A stretch of DNA of 64,000 bases. Origin: Neisseria mucosa. Lineage in GTDB: Bacteria > Pseudomonadota > Gammaproteobacteria > Burkholderiales > Neisseriaceae. Position 1 is the stretch's first letter. Every line of letters begins with the position of its first letter. The notes under the pieces were generated by a model. That model had not been told where the DNA came from. It searched no databases and worked only from the letters and a program-made list of their open reading frames with translations. The stretch lies in NCBI RefSeq assembly GCF_013267835.1, contig NZ_CP053939.1:1612001-1676000 (forward strand), given 5' to 3'. Position numbers and translations under genes: made by a program. Below, in pieces: positions 1 to 10,045 of this stretch.

Positions 1-871
<871 letters not shown>

Positions 872-990
872 AATCTCTAACTTATAACTTCTGGTCTGCT
901 TCAAAGAAACCGACAGGACAATGTCTAAAACATCATCTTGTCTGTCTTTCAAACAGTGTGAGGCCTAATGCACTCACACTTATCGGTAAT

Positions 991-1041
991 CTGTTTTTTA
1001 AAGAGCGAATCGAATTATACAGTACAATTTTCAAAAGTCAA
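991..1041 (-). promoter_or_regulatory. rRNA operon promoter and boxA antiterminator
   Basis: On the minus strand a -35 TTGACT (1036-1041) and a perfect -10 TATAAT (1014-1019) are separated by 16 bases and face the 16S gene. Just downstream is GCTCTTTAAAAAACAG (991-1006), which matches the boxA core of rRNA antitermination (NusB/S10 binding). The whole non-coding stretch 872-1321 holds this promoter and leader and, at its far end, a DUS hairpin. No protein gene is supported there. A second TATAAC on the minus strand near 1071-1076 has no convincing -35. Confidence 0.8.
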
Positions 1042-1272
1042 CTAAAATTATCGAAAATTTCAACCAACTGTGTTATACTGTCTGCTTCGTTTTCTTCACC
1101 GCGTCAGCAGCGAAAAACCGAACTATACGCCTCCCAACAAAACCAGTCAACACCTTTCGCAAAATTATTTTCAAAAATTTAATCACTCCCCTGTTTTAAC
1201 AGGTTTTTTATTTTTCTAAAAACACCTCAAATCTTCCCTATTCGCTTCCCAAATCCAACCCGGTTCAATACT

Positions 1273-1307
1273 AAGGCCGTCTGAAAGAGTATTTCAGACG
1301 GCCTTTT
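1273..1307. terminator. DUS inverted-repeat terminator
   Basis: An AGGCCGTCTGAAA copy and its reverse complement form a hairpin with a T run on the plus side. It lies just downstream of the ccsA-like gene (minus strand) and separates it from the rRNA promoter region. Confidence 0.75.
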
Positions 1308-1321
1308 TGTATGGTTTCTAT

Positions 1322-2149
1322 TTATCCAATACGGTGCAGGATAATTTCTAAGACAAATTTACTGCCTATATAGGCAAAAATCAGACTGACAAATCCGACA
1401 ATAGTCCAAACGGCAGCTTTTTTACCCCGCCATGCGGTCATGCTGTGTTTCAACAATAATGCGCCATAAATCAGCCACGACATAATACTGAAGATGGTTT
1501 TATGCGTGAAGGTCATGGGTTTGCCGAAAACAGCTTCTGCAAAAAACGTACCGCTGATAACGGAATAGGTCAATAAAATGAAACCTGCCCAAATACCTTG
1601 GAACATAAGTTTCTCCAAACTCAATAAAGGCGGCAAGAAGCTGACCAATGCGGAAAAACGGCGTTTGTGCAAATTACGGTTGATTAAAAGGATTAGGATG
1701 GCAAATAAGGTAACGATGCCAAACAATCCGTATGCGAGCAATGATGATGCAATGTGCGACAGCGGCAATAAGTCTACGATTTGACGGCCTGTGAAATCTC
1801 CCGGGAAAAGGAAACCCAGCAATAAGGTCAATGCGGCACAGGGATACAATAGGAGTTGCACACCGCGCAGACAATAAAAGAAGCTGCCCAAGCAGTACAT
1901 CATCAGCATCAGCCAGACTATCAGACTGAGCGAATAGCCGAAACCGGTAATCAATACCCTATCCTGCAATACCGGGAACATCAATGCTGCGCCATGTACC
2001 AATAATGCGCCGCTCAAAATCAGCAGCTCGGTTTTCAGCGGGTAAGATTTATTATTGTGCTTTTTATGTTGCAACCAGGAAAATGCGCCCAATCCGGCAT
2101 ACACCAGCATCAGGCAGATTAAGACAATCGGCATAAATATCTTTCTCAA
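1322..2149 (-). CDS. CcsA/YpjD-like cytochrome c assembly membrane protein
   Basis: A 275-residue, very hydrophobic protein with about eight membrane segments. It resembles the inner-membrane YpjD/CcsA (cytochrome c assembly, CcmC/CcsA fold) family, with a conserved His near residue 131 (LLPLSHIASSL) and another in the FTHKTIFSIMSW stretch. CcsA proteins handle haem for c-type cytochrome maturation; for the YpjD branch the precise role is not established. It is divergent from ffh, a neighbourhood also seen for ypjD in E. coli, which supports the YpjD assignment over true CcsA. An ATG start with upstream AGAAAGAT fits. Confidence 0.8.
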   Translation of the reverse strand: MRKIFMPIVLICLMLVYAGLGAFSWLQHKKHNNKSYPLKTELLILSGALLVHGAALMFPVLQDRVLITGFGYSLSLIVWLMLMMYCLGSFFYCLRGVQLLLYPCAALTLLLGFLFPGDFTGRQIVDLLPLSHIASSLLAYGLFGIVTLFAILILLINRNLHKRRFSALVSFLPPLLSLEKLMFQGIWAGFILLTYSVISGTFFAEAVFGKPMTFTHKTIFSIMSWLIYGALLLKHSMTAWRGKKAAVWTIVGFVSLIFAYIGSKFVLEIILHRIG

Positions 2150-2313
2150 TAGATACTATGAACACTTGACGTACGGCCGGCAGGGTTTCAGACGGCCTGT
2201 GCGTGTTTGTGTTCTTGAAGCATAACTTCGGACTATCGTGTAAAATAATCCCAATTTTATTTTAACAAAGAATGCCCTGTATTGGGCAGCTATTCTCATT
2301 ATCAAGGATAAGT

Positions 2314-3684
2314 ATGTTAGACAACCTGACCAACCGCTTCAGCAAGGTACTTAAAAATATTCGCGGCCAATCAACGCTGACCGAAGACAATATTAAAGAA
2401 GCCTTGCGCGAGGTTCGTCTTGCCCTGCTGGAAGCCGACGTTGCATTGCCCGTCGTTAAAGAATTCGTCAACACAGTCAAAGAACAGGCCCTCGGTCAAG
2501 AAGTCGTCGGCAGCCTGACACCTGACCAAGCCTTTATCGGCGTGGTCAACCAAGCCTTAGTCGAACTGATGGGCAAGGAAAACAAAACGCTGGATTTGTC
2601 GGTTTCACCGCCTGCCATCGTTTTAATGGCCGGTTTGCAGGGTGCCGGTAAGACAACAACCGTCGGCAAACTCGCGCGCCTACTGAAAAATGATCAGAAG
2701 AAAAAAGTTTTGGTGGTATCTGCCGACGTTTACCGCCCTGCCGCAATTGAACAGCTGCGTCTGTTGGCCGAACAGGTCGGCGTGGACTTTTTCCCATCCG
2801 ATACCAACCAAAAACCAGTTGAAATTGCAACTGCTGCCGTCGATTACGCCAAAAAACATTTTTACGATGTATTGATGGTCGATACCGCCGGCCGCCTGGC
2901 AATCGATGAAGAGATGATGAACGAAATCAAAGCGCTTCATGCGGCGGTCAACCCGGTTGAAACTTTGTTCGTTATCGATGCCATGCTGGGTCAGGATGCT
3001 GTGAACACTGCTCAGGCATTTAATGAAGCCCTGCCACTGACCGGTGTCGTATTGACCAAGATGGACGGCGACTCGCGCGGCGGTGCGGCATTGTCCGTAC
3101 GCCATGTGACCGGCAAACCGATTAAATTTATCGGTGTCGGCGAAAAAATCAACGGCCTCGAGCCTTTCCACCCCGACCGTCTTGCCAGCCGTATCCTCGG
3201 CATGGGCGACGTATTGACCCTGATTGAAGATGTTCAAAAAGGTATTGATGAAGAAGCCGCCGCCAAAATGGCGAAAAAGCTGCAAAAAGGCAAAGGCTTT
3301 GACCTCAACGACTTTAAAGAACAAATTCAGCAAATGCGCAATATGGGCGGCTTGGAAAACCTGATGTCGAAAATGCCGGGCGAACTGGGTCAAATCTCGA
3401 AACAAATCCCCGAAGGAACGGCTGAAAAAGCGATGGGCAAAGTAGAAGCCATCATCAACTCGATGACTCCAAAAGAACGTGCCAACCCTGCCCTGCTCAA
3501 AGCCAGCCGCAAACGCCGTATTGCGGTGGGTGCGGGCACGACCGTGCAGGAAGTGAACAAATTACTCAAACAGTTTGAACAAATGCAACAAATGATGAAG
3601 ATGTTCAGCGGCAACGGTTTGGGCAAACTGATGCGTTTGGCCAAAGGCATGAAGGGAATGAAAGGCATGTTCCCAGGTTTGTAA
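2314..3684 (+). CDS. ffh: Signal recognition particle protein Ffh
   Basis: 456 residues with the three SRP54 domains. The helical N domain covers about 1-85. The GTPase G domain has its P-loop GLQGAGKT at about 107-114, a DTAGR box near 190 and a TKMDGD specificity motif. The methionine-rich M domain at the C terminus (QMQQMMKMF, MKGMKGMF) binds the signal peptide and 4.5S RNA. Ffh recognises nascent membrane proteins and docks them to FtsY. An upstream ATG at 2272 is in frame, but the start at 2314 has AAGGATA just before it and gives the conserved N terminus MLDNLTNRF. Single gene followed by a DUS terminator. Confidence 0.97.
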   Translation: MLDNLTNRFSKVLKNIRGQSTLTEDNIKEALREVRLALLEADVALPVVKEFVNTVKEQALGQEVVGSLTPDQAFIGVVNQALVELMGKENKTLDLSVSPPAIVLMAGLQGAGKTTTVGKLARLLKNDQKKKVLVVSADVYRPAAIEQLRLLAEQVGVDFFPSDTNQKPVEIATAAVDYAKKHFYDVLMVDTAGRLAIDEEMMNEIKALHAAVNPVETLFVIDAMLGQDAVNTAQAFNEALPLTGVVLTKMDGDSRGGAALSVRHVTGKPIKFIGVGEKINGLEPFHPDRLASRILGMGDVLTLIEDVQKGIDEEAAAKMAKKLQKGKGFDLNDFKEQIQQMRNMGGLENLMSKMPGELGQISKQIPEGTAEKAMGKVEAIINSMTPKERANPALLKASRKRRIAVGAGTTVQEVNKLLKQFEQMQQMMKMFSGNGLGKLMRLAKGMKGMKGMFPGL

Positions 3685-3697
3685 GCTAATTTGACAG

Positions 3698-3737
3698 AAA
3701 ACGCCGTCTGAAAAGTTTCAGACGGCGTTTTTATTTT
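3698..3737. terminator. DUS inverted-repeat terminator after ffh
   Basis: Paired GCCGTCTGAAA copies with extra A:T pairs at the base and a run of T form a strong rho-independent terminator for ffh. Confidence 0.85.
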
Positions 3738-3786
3738 TACTCTAGCAAGAATTACTATTCACATATAACTATGAAATCTATTCCTT

Positions 3787-4152
3787 TTAAGGATTTTCAT
3801 AGCGTACCGATGCCTCTTCCAACATTTCCCATTGGCCACCACTACCATGGTAGGTTTCGGCATCAAGCCTGAAAACGGCATTGCAGTGCGTACATTGAAA
3901 ATAATGTACCACGAAATCGTTCCAACCATATATGTCACGATTACCCTGAGAATCAGTATGGGTAATGTAACCGCTATTGGCAATGGTTTTAGCAAAATCA
4001 AGGCTGGGACCATAAACTTTGCCGTAGGCTGGGGTAATGTCGATGAGCGTGCCGTCTGCTAAACGATCAGAGGCTCGCAGTAACATTTGCGATAATTCTT
4101 TCGGAACCCTGATACGAACAGTAGATCGCAGGTCAGAACAGTAATCACACAT
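3787..4152 (-). CDS. Conserved hypothetical protein with two Cys pairs
   Basis: 121 residues, not recognised as a named family. It has CDYC at residues 2-5 and CTHC near residues 87-90; two CxxC pairs of this kind often bind zinc, but this is inference. The rest is mixed, without membrane segments or a signal peptide. It lies alone between the ffh terminator and dsbA, reading on the minus strand. The ATG at 4152 has only a weak purine stretch upstream (GAAAGATCC). Other frames across this region lack such features and are taken as shadows. Confidence 0.65.
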   Translation of the reverse strand: MCDYCSDLRSTVRIRVPKELSQMLLRASDRLADGTLIDITPAYGKVYGPSLDFAKTIANSGYITHTDSQGNRDIYGWNDFVVHYFQCTHCNAVFRLDAETYHGSGGQWEMLEEASVRYENP

Positions 4153-4225
4153 AATTTGGATCTTTCAGCACAGTAAAGGAAAAAGAGATAAGGGATGCAA
4201 AACCTTTACTCATTCAGCCTTCAAC

Positions 4226-4921
4226 TTATTGCGGTTTTTTCTGCTCTTCGCGTACTTTGTCCACCAACTGGTCAATCGTGGTCATGCCGGACTGCCAGTC
4301 TTTAAATTCGACTTGGTATTTGCCGCCGACGATCACGGTCGGTGTGCCGCTGATTTGGAATTTATTGGTCAATTCTTCCATTTGAGCCGCACGTGCTTGG
4401 CTTTCGGGCGCTTCAAATGCAGCCAATACTTTTTTGCCGTCAAACGCAGTTTGCTCGGACAACCATTTTTTCAGGGTATCGGTATCGGCCAAGTTGATTT
4501 TTTGGTTAACCATCGCATCGAAAATATGGCTGTTGGCTTTATCTGATTCACCGGCCATTTCCACTGCGGCCGCCAAACGTGCCAAAGGTTTCATTTCATC
4601 ACCCCACACAACATGCTCCCGGCGCATATAGGTATCGTCTTTAAACGTTTTGATGTGTTCGCTCAAAACCGGCTCCAAATGGGCACAATGCGGGCAGAAG
4701 TAGCCGAAGAATTCCAATACTTCGATTTTGCCGGCCTGCTGTTGCGGAATCGGGTTGGACAAGACGGTGTAATTGACACCTTCAGTCAATGCGGCAGGGG
4801 CTGCCGGAGCGGATGTGTTGCTTTGGGCGCTGTCTGCCGGAACGCTGGTTTCCGCCTGTTTGCCGCAAGCGGCCAATGCCAACAGGGTCAATGAAGTCAA
4901 GGCTAAGGTTTTCAGTTTCAT
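4226..4921 (-). CDS. dsbA: Thiol:disulfide interchange protein DsbA (lipoprotein)
   Basis: 231 residues. The N terminus is a lipoprotein signal with lipobox LAAC (Cys about 20), followed by a Ser/Ala/Pro linker to about residue 45 and then the thioredoxin-like DsbA domain with the active site CPHC in FFGYFCPHCAHLEPV. The cis-Pro loop is seen in ISGTPTVIVGG. DsbA introduces disulfides in exported proteins. Neisseria carries membrane-anchored lipoprotein DsbAs, which fits the lipobox here; which paralogue this is cannot be decided from this sequence alone. Monocistronic, with a DUS terminator at 5028-5066 on the upstream side. Confidence 0.93.
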   Translation of the reverse strand: MKLKTLALTSLTLLALAACGKQAETSVPADSAQSNTSAPAAPAALTEGVNYTVLSNPIPQQQAGKIEVLEFFGYFCPHCAHLEPVLSEHIKTFKDDTYMRREHVVWGDEMKPLARLAAAVEMAGESDKANSHIFDAMVNQKINLADTDTLKKWLSEQTAFDGKKVLAAFEAPESQARAAQMEELTNKFQISGTPTVIVGGKYQVEFKDWQSGMTTIDQLVDKVREEQKKPQ

Positions 4922-5027
4922 AGGTATCTCTTTACATTCAAATCAATGGGCGGATTTTATGGCATTTTGTTGGAGGTGTGTTCGATTTGAGTGAAAAAAT
5001 GTGTTTAGTTTTATTTCAACCTTTATA

Positions 5028-5066
5028 AAGGCCGTCTGAAATACATATCGGTTTCAGACGGCCTTC
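5028..5066. terminator. DUS inverted-repeat terminator
   Basis: Paired AGGCCGTCTGAAA hairpin between the start of dsbA and the end of the hydrolase gene at 5096. It serves the minus-strand cluster that ends at 5096. Confidence 0.75.
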
Positions 5067-5095
5067 GTTTATTAATATTAATAGATATTGCTACA

Positions 5096-5629
5096 CTACT
5101 TACTCAACAACATTTCCTGCATCAGCTTCATGCCCCATTGCCAACCGCCGAGTGCGCCGTTTAACCGGCCGGAATGCGGCGATTGAAGCAGGCGCGCCTG
5201 CCAGCGGTCGGCCTGTTCTTGCGCCCAATCGCGTGGCGTACCGTTTGTTTCAGCGATGACCAACGCCGTACGGCAAGGGCAACGGACGCGTTGGAACGTA
5301 TGGATTTCGTCTTCGGGAAAAGCTTCGGGACGCGGCGAGACCAAAATAATATTGGTCAGGCGTTTTTGCGTCAGGATGTCGGCTTGATACAGCCATGCCA
5401 AAAATGCGGACACACCAACACCATGAGCCACGACGGCAATATTTCTGCTGACGATATGGTCAAAGGCCGTCTGAATGGCGTGTTGCCATTCGGAAACGGT
5501 TTGCCGACTATCGGCTTCGGCAGTTTGAACAATCGGATAGCTGACCGCCCAGCGGTCTATCCACATTTCCGCTTCATCCGCATCGCGTATCAGAAACAAA
5601 GCCATTTCTTCGAGTTCGAAGCTCTGCAT
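5096..5629 (-). CDS. RBBP9/YdeN-like alpha/beta hydrolase
   Basis: 177 residues. The stretch RNIAVVAHGVGVSAFLAWL has the form of an alpha/beta-hydrolase nucleophile elbow (HGVGVS in place of GHSLG), and the protein has the length and pattern of the RBBP9/YdeN serine-hydrolase family. C-terminal IILVSPRPEAFPEDEIHTF followed by PCRTALVIAETNGTP resembles the family's acidic-residue region. The substrate is unknown. The start at 5629 is chosen because it follows the stop of the upstream gene by only 11 bases. That gap is a DUS whose first three bases are the upstream gene's TAG stop. Confidence 0.7.
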   Translation of the reverse strand: MQSFELEEMALFLIRDADEAEMWIDRWAVSYPIVQTAEADSRQTVSEWQHAIQTAFDHIVSRNIAVVAHGVGVSAFLAWLYQADILTQKRLTNIILVSPRPEAFPEDEIHTFQRVRCPCRTALVIAETNGTPRDWAQEQADRWQARLLQSPHSGRLNGALGGWQWGMKLMQEMLLSK

Positions 5630-5640
5630 TTTCAGACGGC

Positions 5641-5985
5641 CTATTTGAGCAAGTCGTTGAGTGTAAATGCGATCAACAAGGCGGCAGGCACGCTGAGAAT
5701 GGCACAAGTCGCCAGACAAAGTACGATGTTGGCAATCAGCCGCCAGCCCTTCCAAGCAAAGCATTTGGCCGCAATCAGCAGGCAAGGTAGGGAAAACAGC
5801 AGCCATACCAACGCCCATGTCGGATTGGCCTTGGTCGGCGCAACCCAACCGGACATCCGCGCCAGCATGAATATTGCCCACACCAGCATGGGCAGCACAA
5901 ATGCCGCCACAACCCAAACCGCACCTACGCCGGTTTTACTGTTTATATTCCAGTCGTACTTACCAAAAAACTTATTCGGCAACAT
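5641..5985 (-). CDS. Small integral membrane protein, unknown function
   Basis: 114 residues with three or four hydrophobic segments (near 20-42, 60-80, 85-110); no recognised family. It overlaps the end of xth by 14 bases and precedes the hydrolase gene, so the three probably form one transcript. The start at 5985 is chosen over two upstream ATGs (5991, 6000) because GGAG at 5993-5996 is well spaced only for it. The TAG stop is part of a DUS. Confidence 0.65.
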   Translation of the reverse strand: MLPNKFFGKYDWNINSKTGVGAVWVVAAFVLPMLVWAIFMLARMSGWVAPTKANPTWALVWLLFSLPCLLIAAKCFAWKGWRLIANIVLCLATCAILSVPAALLIAFTLNDLLK

Positions 5986-6751
5986 AGTCATACTCCACAA
6001 CTAAAGGGGCGTGATCCGAGAATTTTTCATCTTTATAAACATGTGCGGAAACGGCTTTGGCGGCCAACTCCGGCGTAACCATCTGATAATCGATGCGCCA
6101 CCCGACATCTTTCGCATACGCTTGTCCGCGGTTGCTCCACCAGGTATAGCCCGGCACATCGGGATAAAGTGTGCGCCACATATCCGTCCAACCGAGCTTG
6201 TGGATGACTTTGCCTATCCATTCGCGCTCTTCTGGCAAGAAGCCCGAATTTTTCTGATTGCCCTTCCAGTTTTTCAAGTCGATGTTTTGGTGGGCAATAT
6301 TCCAGTCGCCGCAGACGACGATGTCGCGCCCTTCGTTTTTCATGGCTTCGAGCATGGGATAAAACGCGTCCAAAAAGCGGTATTTCACTTGTTGGCGCTC
6401 TTCCGCGCTGCTGCCGCTGGGCAGATACAGCGAAATTACCGACAACTTGCCGAAATCGCAACGGACAAAACGGCCTTCCCTGTCAAATTCTTCAATGCCC
6501 ATGCCGATTTGCACATTGTCAGGTTTGCGTTTGCTGTACACCGCCACGCCGCTGTAACCGCGCTTTTCGGCGCAATGCCAGTAGCCGTGCATACCGTGCG
6601 GATTTTTCATATCGTCTGACAGATCGGCTTCTTGAGCTTTCAGTTCCTGCACGCAGACAATGTCCGCGCCCGATGCGGCGATATATTCGTAAAAACCTTT
6701 TTTATAGGCGGAGCGGATGCCGTTGACGTTGGCAGAGATGATTTTCAACAT
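5972..6751 (-). CDS. xth: Exodeoxyribonuclease III
   Basis: 259 residues with the full exonuclease III/AP endonuclease fold: ISANVNGIRSA at the N terminus, metal-binding Glu in VCVQELKAQ (about residue 36), CGDWNIAHQNIDL with the catalytic Asp and Asn, and the terminal FSDHAPLVVEYD with the Asp-His pair. It cleaves DNA at abasic sites and removes 3' blocking groups in base-excision repair. First gene of a small minus-strand cluster with two unknown downstream genes. Confidence 0.95.
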   Translation of the reverse strand: MLKIISANVNGIRSAYKKGFYEYIAASGADIVCVQELKAQEADLSDDMKNPHGMHGYWHCAEKRGYSGVAVYSKRKPDNVQIGMGIEEFDREGRFVRCDFGKLSVISLYLPSGSSAEERQQVKYRFLDAFYPMLEAMKNEGRDIVVCGDWNIAHQNIDLKNWKGNQKNSGFLPEEREWIGKVIHKLGWTDMWRTLYPDVPGYTWWSNRGQAYAKDVGWRIDYQMVTPELAAKAVSAHVYKDEKFSDHAPLVVEYDYVAE

Positions 6752-6795
6752 AAGATTTGAGTGATGTTTAAAAACGGATAATAGGATTGAAGTTT

Positions 6796-8109
6796 TCAGA
6801 CGGCCTGCAAGTCATAAACAAATACTTTGGAATTGCGGCCGTTGGCATTGTATTCCTGCCGGCGTTCGGCAGGCAGGTCATCGGCCGAGGCCGTCTGAAA
6901 GCCCCGTTCGACAAACCATTCGCCCGTGTGCGTGGATAAGGCGAAAAGCGTTTTGATATTTAAGGCGCGCGCTTTTTGGAATAAATGTTCCAACAGCAAT
7001 TCGCCGTAGCCGCCGTCACGCGCTTCGGGCGACACCACCAGACAGGCCAATTCGCCGCAGTCCGGCTCGGCAAAGATTTTCAGCGCCACGCAGCCGTAAA
7101 TGTTTTGATCGTGTTCCAATACGGAAAAACTGGAAATATGGTTTTCCAAATACTCGCGGCTGCGGTGTAACAAGATGCCTTGTTCCGCCAACGGACGGAT
7201 TAAGGCAATGATGTGCGGAATGTCGTCGCTGCGTGCCTGACGGATGGAAACAAACGGCCCTCGGGCAATAGACGTACCGCTGCCCTCTCGGGTAAACAGC
7301 TCGCGCAACAGGCTGCCGTCTTCGCGGCCGTTGAGAATCTGCACCCGCGATACGCCGTTTTCCAACGCGCCTACCGCCGCATGCAACAAATCGGCCGGCG
7401 CATCGGGATTGTCGTGTATCAGTTCCCGCACTTCACCGACAGACAAAGTATTGGCCAACGAGCCGTCGGCACGGCGGATACCGGCTTCTTCGGTCAAGAA
7501 AACCAGCTTCTCCGCCTGCAAAGCCATGGCCACTTCCTGCGCGGTTTCGCACATACTCAGATTAAAGGTTTTGCCGCTGTACGAATGCCCCAAAGGACTG
7601 ATCAGCACCACGGCGCCGCTATCCAAGCGCAAACGGATTTCTTCCGCGTCGATTTTGCGGACGGTACCGGTATAGCCCATGTCCACGCCGTCGATAACGC
7701 CTAACGGACGGGCGGTAATAAAGTTGCCGCACGCGATAACCGGCGGCTTGCTCCGTTGCTGTGCAGATACGCTGCTGAACAAAGCTGCTTCAACATCGCT
7801 GCGGATAATCCCCGCCACCTGCTTCACTTCCATCAGGGTCGCTTCATCGGTAATCCGTCGGCTGCCGCTGTATTTCGGAACAAAATTCCGACCCGAAGCC
7901 AATTTGTCGAGCAAATGCCGCGAACCGTGCACCAAGACCAAACGCAAGCCCAAGCTGGCCAACAGGTTCAAATCTGCGGCCAAACGGATCAGGGTTTCGC
8001 CTTCCAACAGGCTGTCGGTCACGCCGACCACCATGGTTTTGCCGCGCAAATATTGGATATAGGGCGCGGCTTCGCGAAAGCTGGCGACAAAATGGGCGAT
8101 ATTACTCAT
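6796..8109 (-). CDS. argA: N-acetylglutamate synthase
   Basis: 437 residues, with an amino-acid kinase domain (about 1-280) followed by a GNAT acetyltransferase domain (about 290-437, with the acetyl-CoA loop in ARDGGYGELLLEHLF). This is the bifunctional-looking ArgA form that catalyses the first step of arginine synthesis. Feedback inhibition by arginine through the kinase-like domain is known for the family. It overlaps the upstream zinc-ribbon gene by ATGA at 8106-8109, so translation is probably coupled. Confidence 0.95.
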   Translation of the reverse strand: MSNIAHFVASFREAAPYIQYLRGKTMVVGVTDSLLEGETLIRLAADLNLLASLGLRLVLVHGSRHLLDKLASGRNFVPKYSGSRRITDEATLMEVKQVAGIIRSDVEAALFSSVSAQQRSKPPVIACGNFITARPLGVIDGVDMGYTGTVRKIDAEEIRLRLDSGAVVLISPLGHSYSGKTFNLSMCETAQEVAMALQAEKLVFLTEEAGIRRADGSLANTLSVGEVRELIHDNPDAPADLLHAAVGALENGVSRVQILNGREDGSLLRELFTREGSGTSIARGPFVSIRQARSDDIPHIIALIRPLAEQGILLHRSREYLENHISSFSVLEHDQNIYGCVALKIFAEPDCGELACLVVSPEARDGGYGELLLEHLFQKARALNIKTLFALSTHTGEWFVERGFQTASADDLPAERRQEYNANGRNSKVFVYDLQAV

Positions 8110-8501
8110 AGCAGGGCAAGATAAAAGAGTTGCATAATCAAAACCGTCAGCGCAATCAACGATGCCAACGTCCAGTTGAACCCGTCCTTGCGCGTTTTGA
8201 CCGCTACCTGCTCTTCCACCTTAGGCTCTTCCTTGAGCGCGCTGTTGAGCAAATCGGAAATTTCTTTGCGCGAGAGTTTGGAATGCTTGAGGATTTGCGC
8301 GCCGATGTTATGCACGAGGCGCACATCCGTTACCGCCACAGGCAGATGGGCCGGATCGGCCGGCAGGTTGCCCGACAGATAATCCTTGGCCTTAAACATC
8401 CCCGAACAACGCGTGCAGACCACGAAACCCTGCGCCACGTTCAACTGGGCATCTTTCACCCAATGCGGTGTTTTACAATGAGGACAAGAACAAGCAGGCA
8501 T
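8106..8501 (-). CDS. Zinc-ribbon protein with a C-terminal membrane anchor
   Basis: 131 residues. The N terminus has two Cys pairs (CPHC near 6-9 and CTRC near 29-32) arranged like the MJ0042/zinc-ribbon fingers found at the start of many proteobacterial membrane proteins. A charged middle is followed by one C-terminal membrane segment (about 108-130). Function unknown. It is translationally coupled to argA by a 4-base overlap, but no role in arginine synthesis can be claimed. Confidence 0.75.
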   Translation of the reverse strand: MPACSCPHCKTPHWVKDAQLNVAQGFVVCTRCSGMFKAKDYLSGNLPADPAHLPVAVTDVRLVHNIGAQILKHSKLSRKEISDLLNSALKEEPKVEEQVAVKTRKDGFNWTLASLIALTVLIMQLFYLALL

Positions 8502-8552
8502 GAGTATTTTCCGTAAGTGTATTGAATCAAAAATATATTTTAGCCAATGTTT

Positions 8553-8584
8553 CAGGCCGTCTGAAACAGTTTTCAGACGACCTG
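8553..8584. terminator. Imperfect DUS hairpin after pyrE
   Basis: CAGGCCGTCTGAAA pairs with TTTCAGACGACCTG. One arm carries the variant AGGTCGTCTGAA (the mucosa-type dialect), leaving a single G:U-type mismatch. Confidence 0.65.
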
Positions 8585-8600
8585 AGCATGATGTTATGGT

Positions 8601-9242
8601 TTAAACCGCGCCGTAACGTTCGCGATAGGCTTTGACCGGCTCGAAGAAGCCGCCAAATTCGGCATTGTTTTGCAAGAGCGTGAACAAGTCGTTCAGGTTG
8701 GCAATCGAAACCACCGGCAGGCCGTATTGTTTTTCGACTTCCTGCACCGCCGACAATTCGCCCGTGCCTTTTTCCATGCGGTCGAGCGCAATGGCCACTG
8801 CGGCAGGCGTTGCGCCTTCGGCCTCAATCAGTTTGACCGACTCGCGCACGGATGTACCGGCGGAAATCACATCATCGATAATCAGCACGCGGCCTTTCAA
8901 AGGCGCGCCTACCAACACACCGCCTTCGCCGTGGTCTTTGGCTTCTTTGCGGTTGTAGGCAAACGGTACGTTTACGCCTTTTTCCGCCAACATCATCGCT
9001 GTCGCCGCCGCCAAAATAATGCCTTTATAGGCTGGGCCGAACAGCATATCGAACTTCACGCCGCTGGCAATAATGGCTTCGGCGTAAAACTTCGCCAGCT
9101 GCAAAGTCGATGCGCCGTCATTGAACAAACCGGCATTGAAAAAATAAGGCGACTGACGGCCGGCCTTGGTCGTAAATTCGCCGAATTTCAACACGTTTTG
9201 TGCCAAAGCGAATTTGAGGAAGTCTTGACGGAAATCGGACAT
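8601..9242 (-). CDS. pyrE: Orotate phosphoribosyltransferase
   Basis: 213 residues, the normal length for bacterial PyrE. The PRPP-binding loop is VLIIDDVISAGTS, and the flexible catalytic loop KEAKDHGEGG and the N-terminal FGEFTTKAGRQSPYFFNAG are characteristic. It makes orotidine 5'-phosphate in pyrimidine synthesis. Monocistronic, flanked by DUS elements. The gap 9243-9412 to rlmH holds a single DUS near 9308-9320 and nothing else recognised. Confidence 0.96.
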   Translation of the reverse strand: MSDFRQDFLKFALAQNVLKFGEFTTKAGRQSPYFFNAGLFNDGASTLQLAKFYAEAIIASGVKFDMLFGPAYKGIILAAATAMMLAEKGVNVPFAYNRKEAKDHGEGGVLVGAPLKGRVLIIDDVISAGTSVRESVKLIEAEGATPAAVAIALDRMEKGTGELSAVQEVEKQYGLPVVSIANLNDLFTLLQNNAEFGGFFEPVKAYRERYGAV

Positions 9243-9412
9243 TTGGGTTCTCCCGAAAGATGTTGATTTATCAAAGAAACGATTATAAAGGATTCATGCG
9301 GAAAAATCAGGCCGTCTGAAAGCAGGTTCAACCCCACGTTAAACCGACCTGCCCTATTTTCTTTCAAACCGACAAGGCGGCATTACCTTTTTATCCCAGC
9401 AATCAAAACGGA

Positions 9413-9883
9413 TTATTCCCGATGATAAGGATGGTTGTGCAAAATCGAAACGGCACGATAAAGCTGCTCGGTCAGCAAAACGCGCACCATGCCATGCGGC
9501 AGGGTCAGGCTGGAAAGGCGCATCATCATGTTTGCCTGTTGTTTCAAACGGTCGGTCATGCCGTCTGCGCCGCCGATAATAAAGCAGACGTGTTCGCCGT
9601 TTTGCTGCCAACTTTTCAAATGTTGCGCCAATTCGACCGAAGTCGGCGCTTTGCCGCGTTCGTCCAATACCACCAAAAATGCACCCTGTGGTATGGCTTC
9701 CAGCAGGCGTTTTTCTTCAGCCACCATGCCCTGAGCCGCATTCACACCCGCGCCGCGTTTTTCCGGCTTGATTTCTTTCAGCGCATAATTGACATCGCGC
9801 CCGAAGCGTTTGGCGTACTCGCCGACGGCTTCATCGACCCAACGCGGCATTTTCGTGCCGACAGCCAAGACGGTGATATTCAT
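9413..9883 (-). CDS. rlmH: 23S rRNA (pseudouridine1915-N3)-methyltransferase RlmH
   Basis: 156 residues. The SPOUT-fold signature is clear: VVLDERGKAPTSVELA, the SAM-binding knot FIIGGADGM and the ending RAVSILHNHPYHRE, which is typical of RlmH. It methylates pseudouridine 1915 in helix 69 of 23S rRNA. In many bacteria rlmH follows rsfS; here rsfS is about 43 kb away (52.3 kb), so the usual pair is split. Confidence 0.95.
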   Translation of the reverse strand: MNITVLAVGTKMPRWVDEAVGEYAKRFGRDVNYALKEIKPEKRGAGVNAAQGMVAEEKRLLEAIPQGAFLVVLDERGKAPTSVELAQHLKSWQQNGEHVCFIIGGADGMTDRLKQQANMMMRLSSLTLPHGMVRVLLTEQLYRAVSILHNHPYHRE

Positions 9884-9985
9884 GGGGTATCCTTTTACTA
9901 TCGAATTGTCGGTTGGGCATTATGGTCAAGCAAGTTCTCAACCTTTTCAAACCATGAGCCAATGCCCACGCAACCGACTGAAAAT

Positions 9986-10039
9986 AAAAGGCCGTCTGAA
10001 AGCCGAATGTATCCCGTTCGGCTGTTTCAGACGGCCTTT
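9986..10039. terminator. Extended DUS hairpin after pyrH
   Basis: A DUS pair is extended inward by GCCGAA/TTCGGC to give a long stem. It follows pyrH, whose last base is 10046 on the minus strand. Confidence 0.8.
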
Positions 10040-10045
10040 CAATGA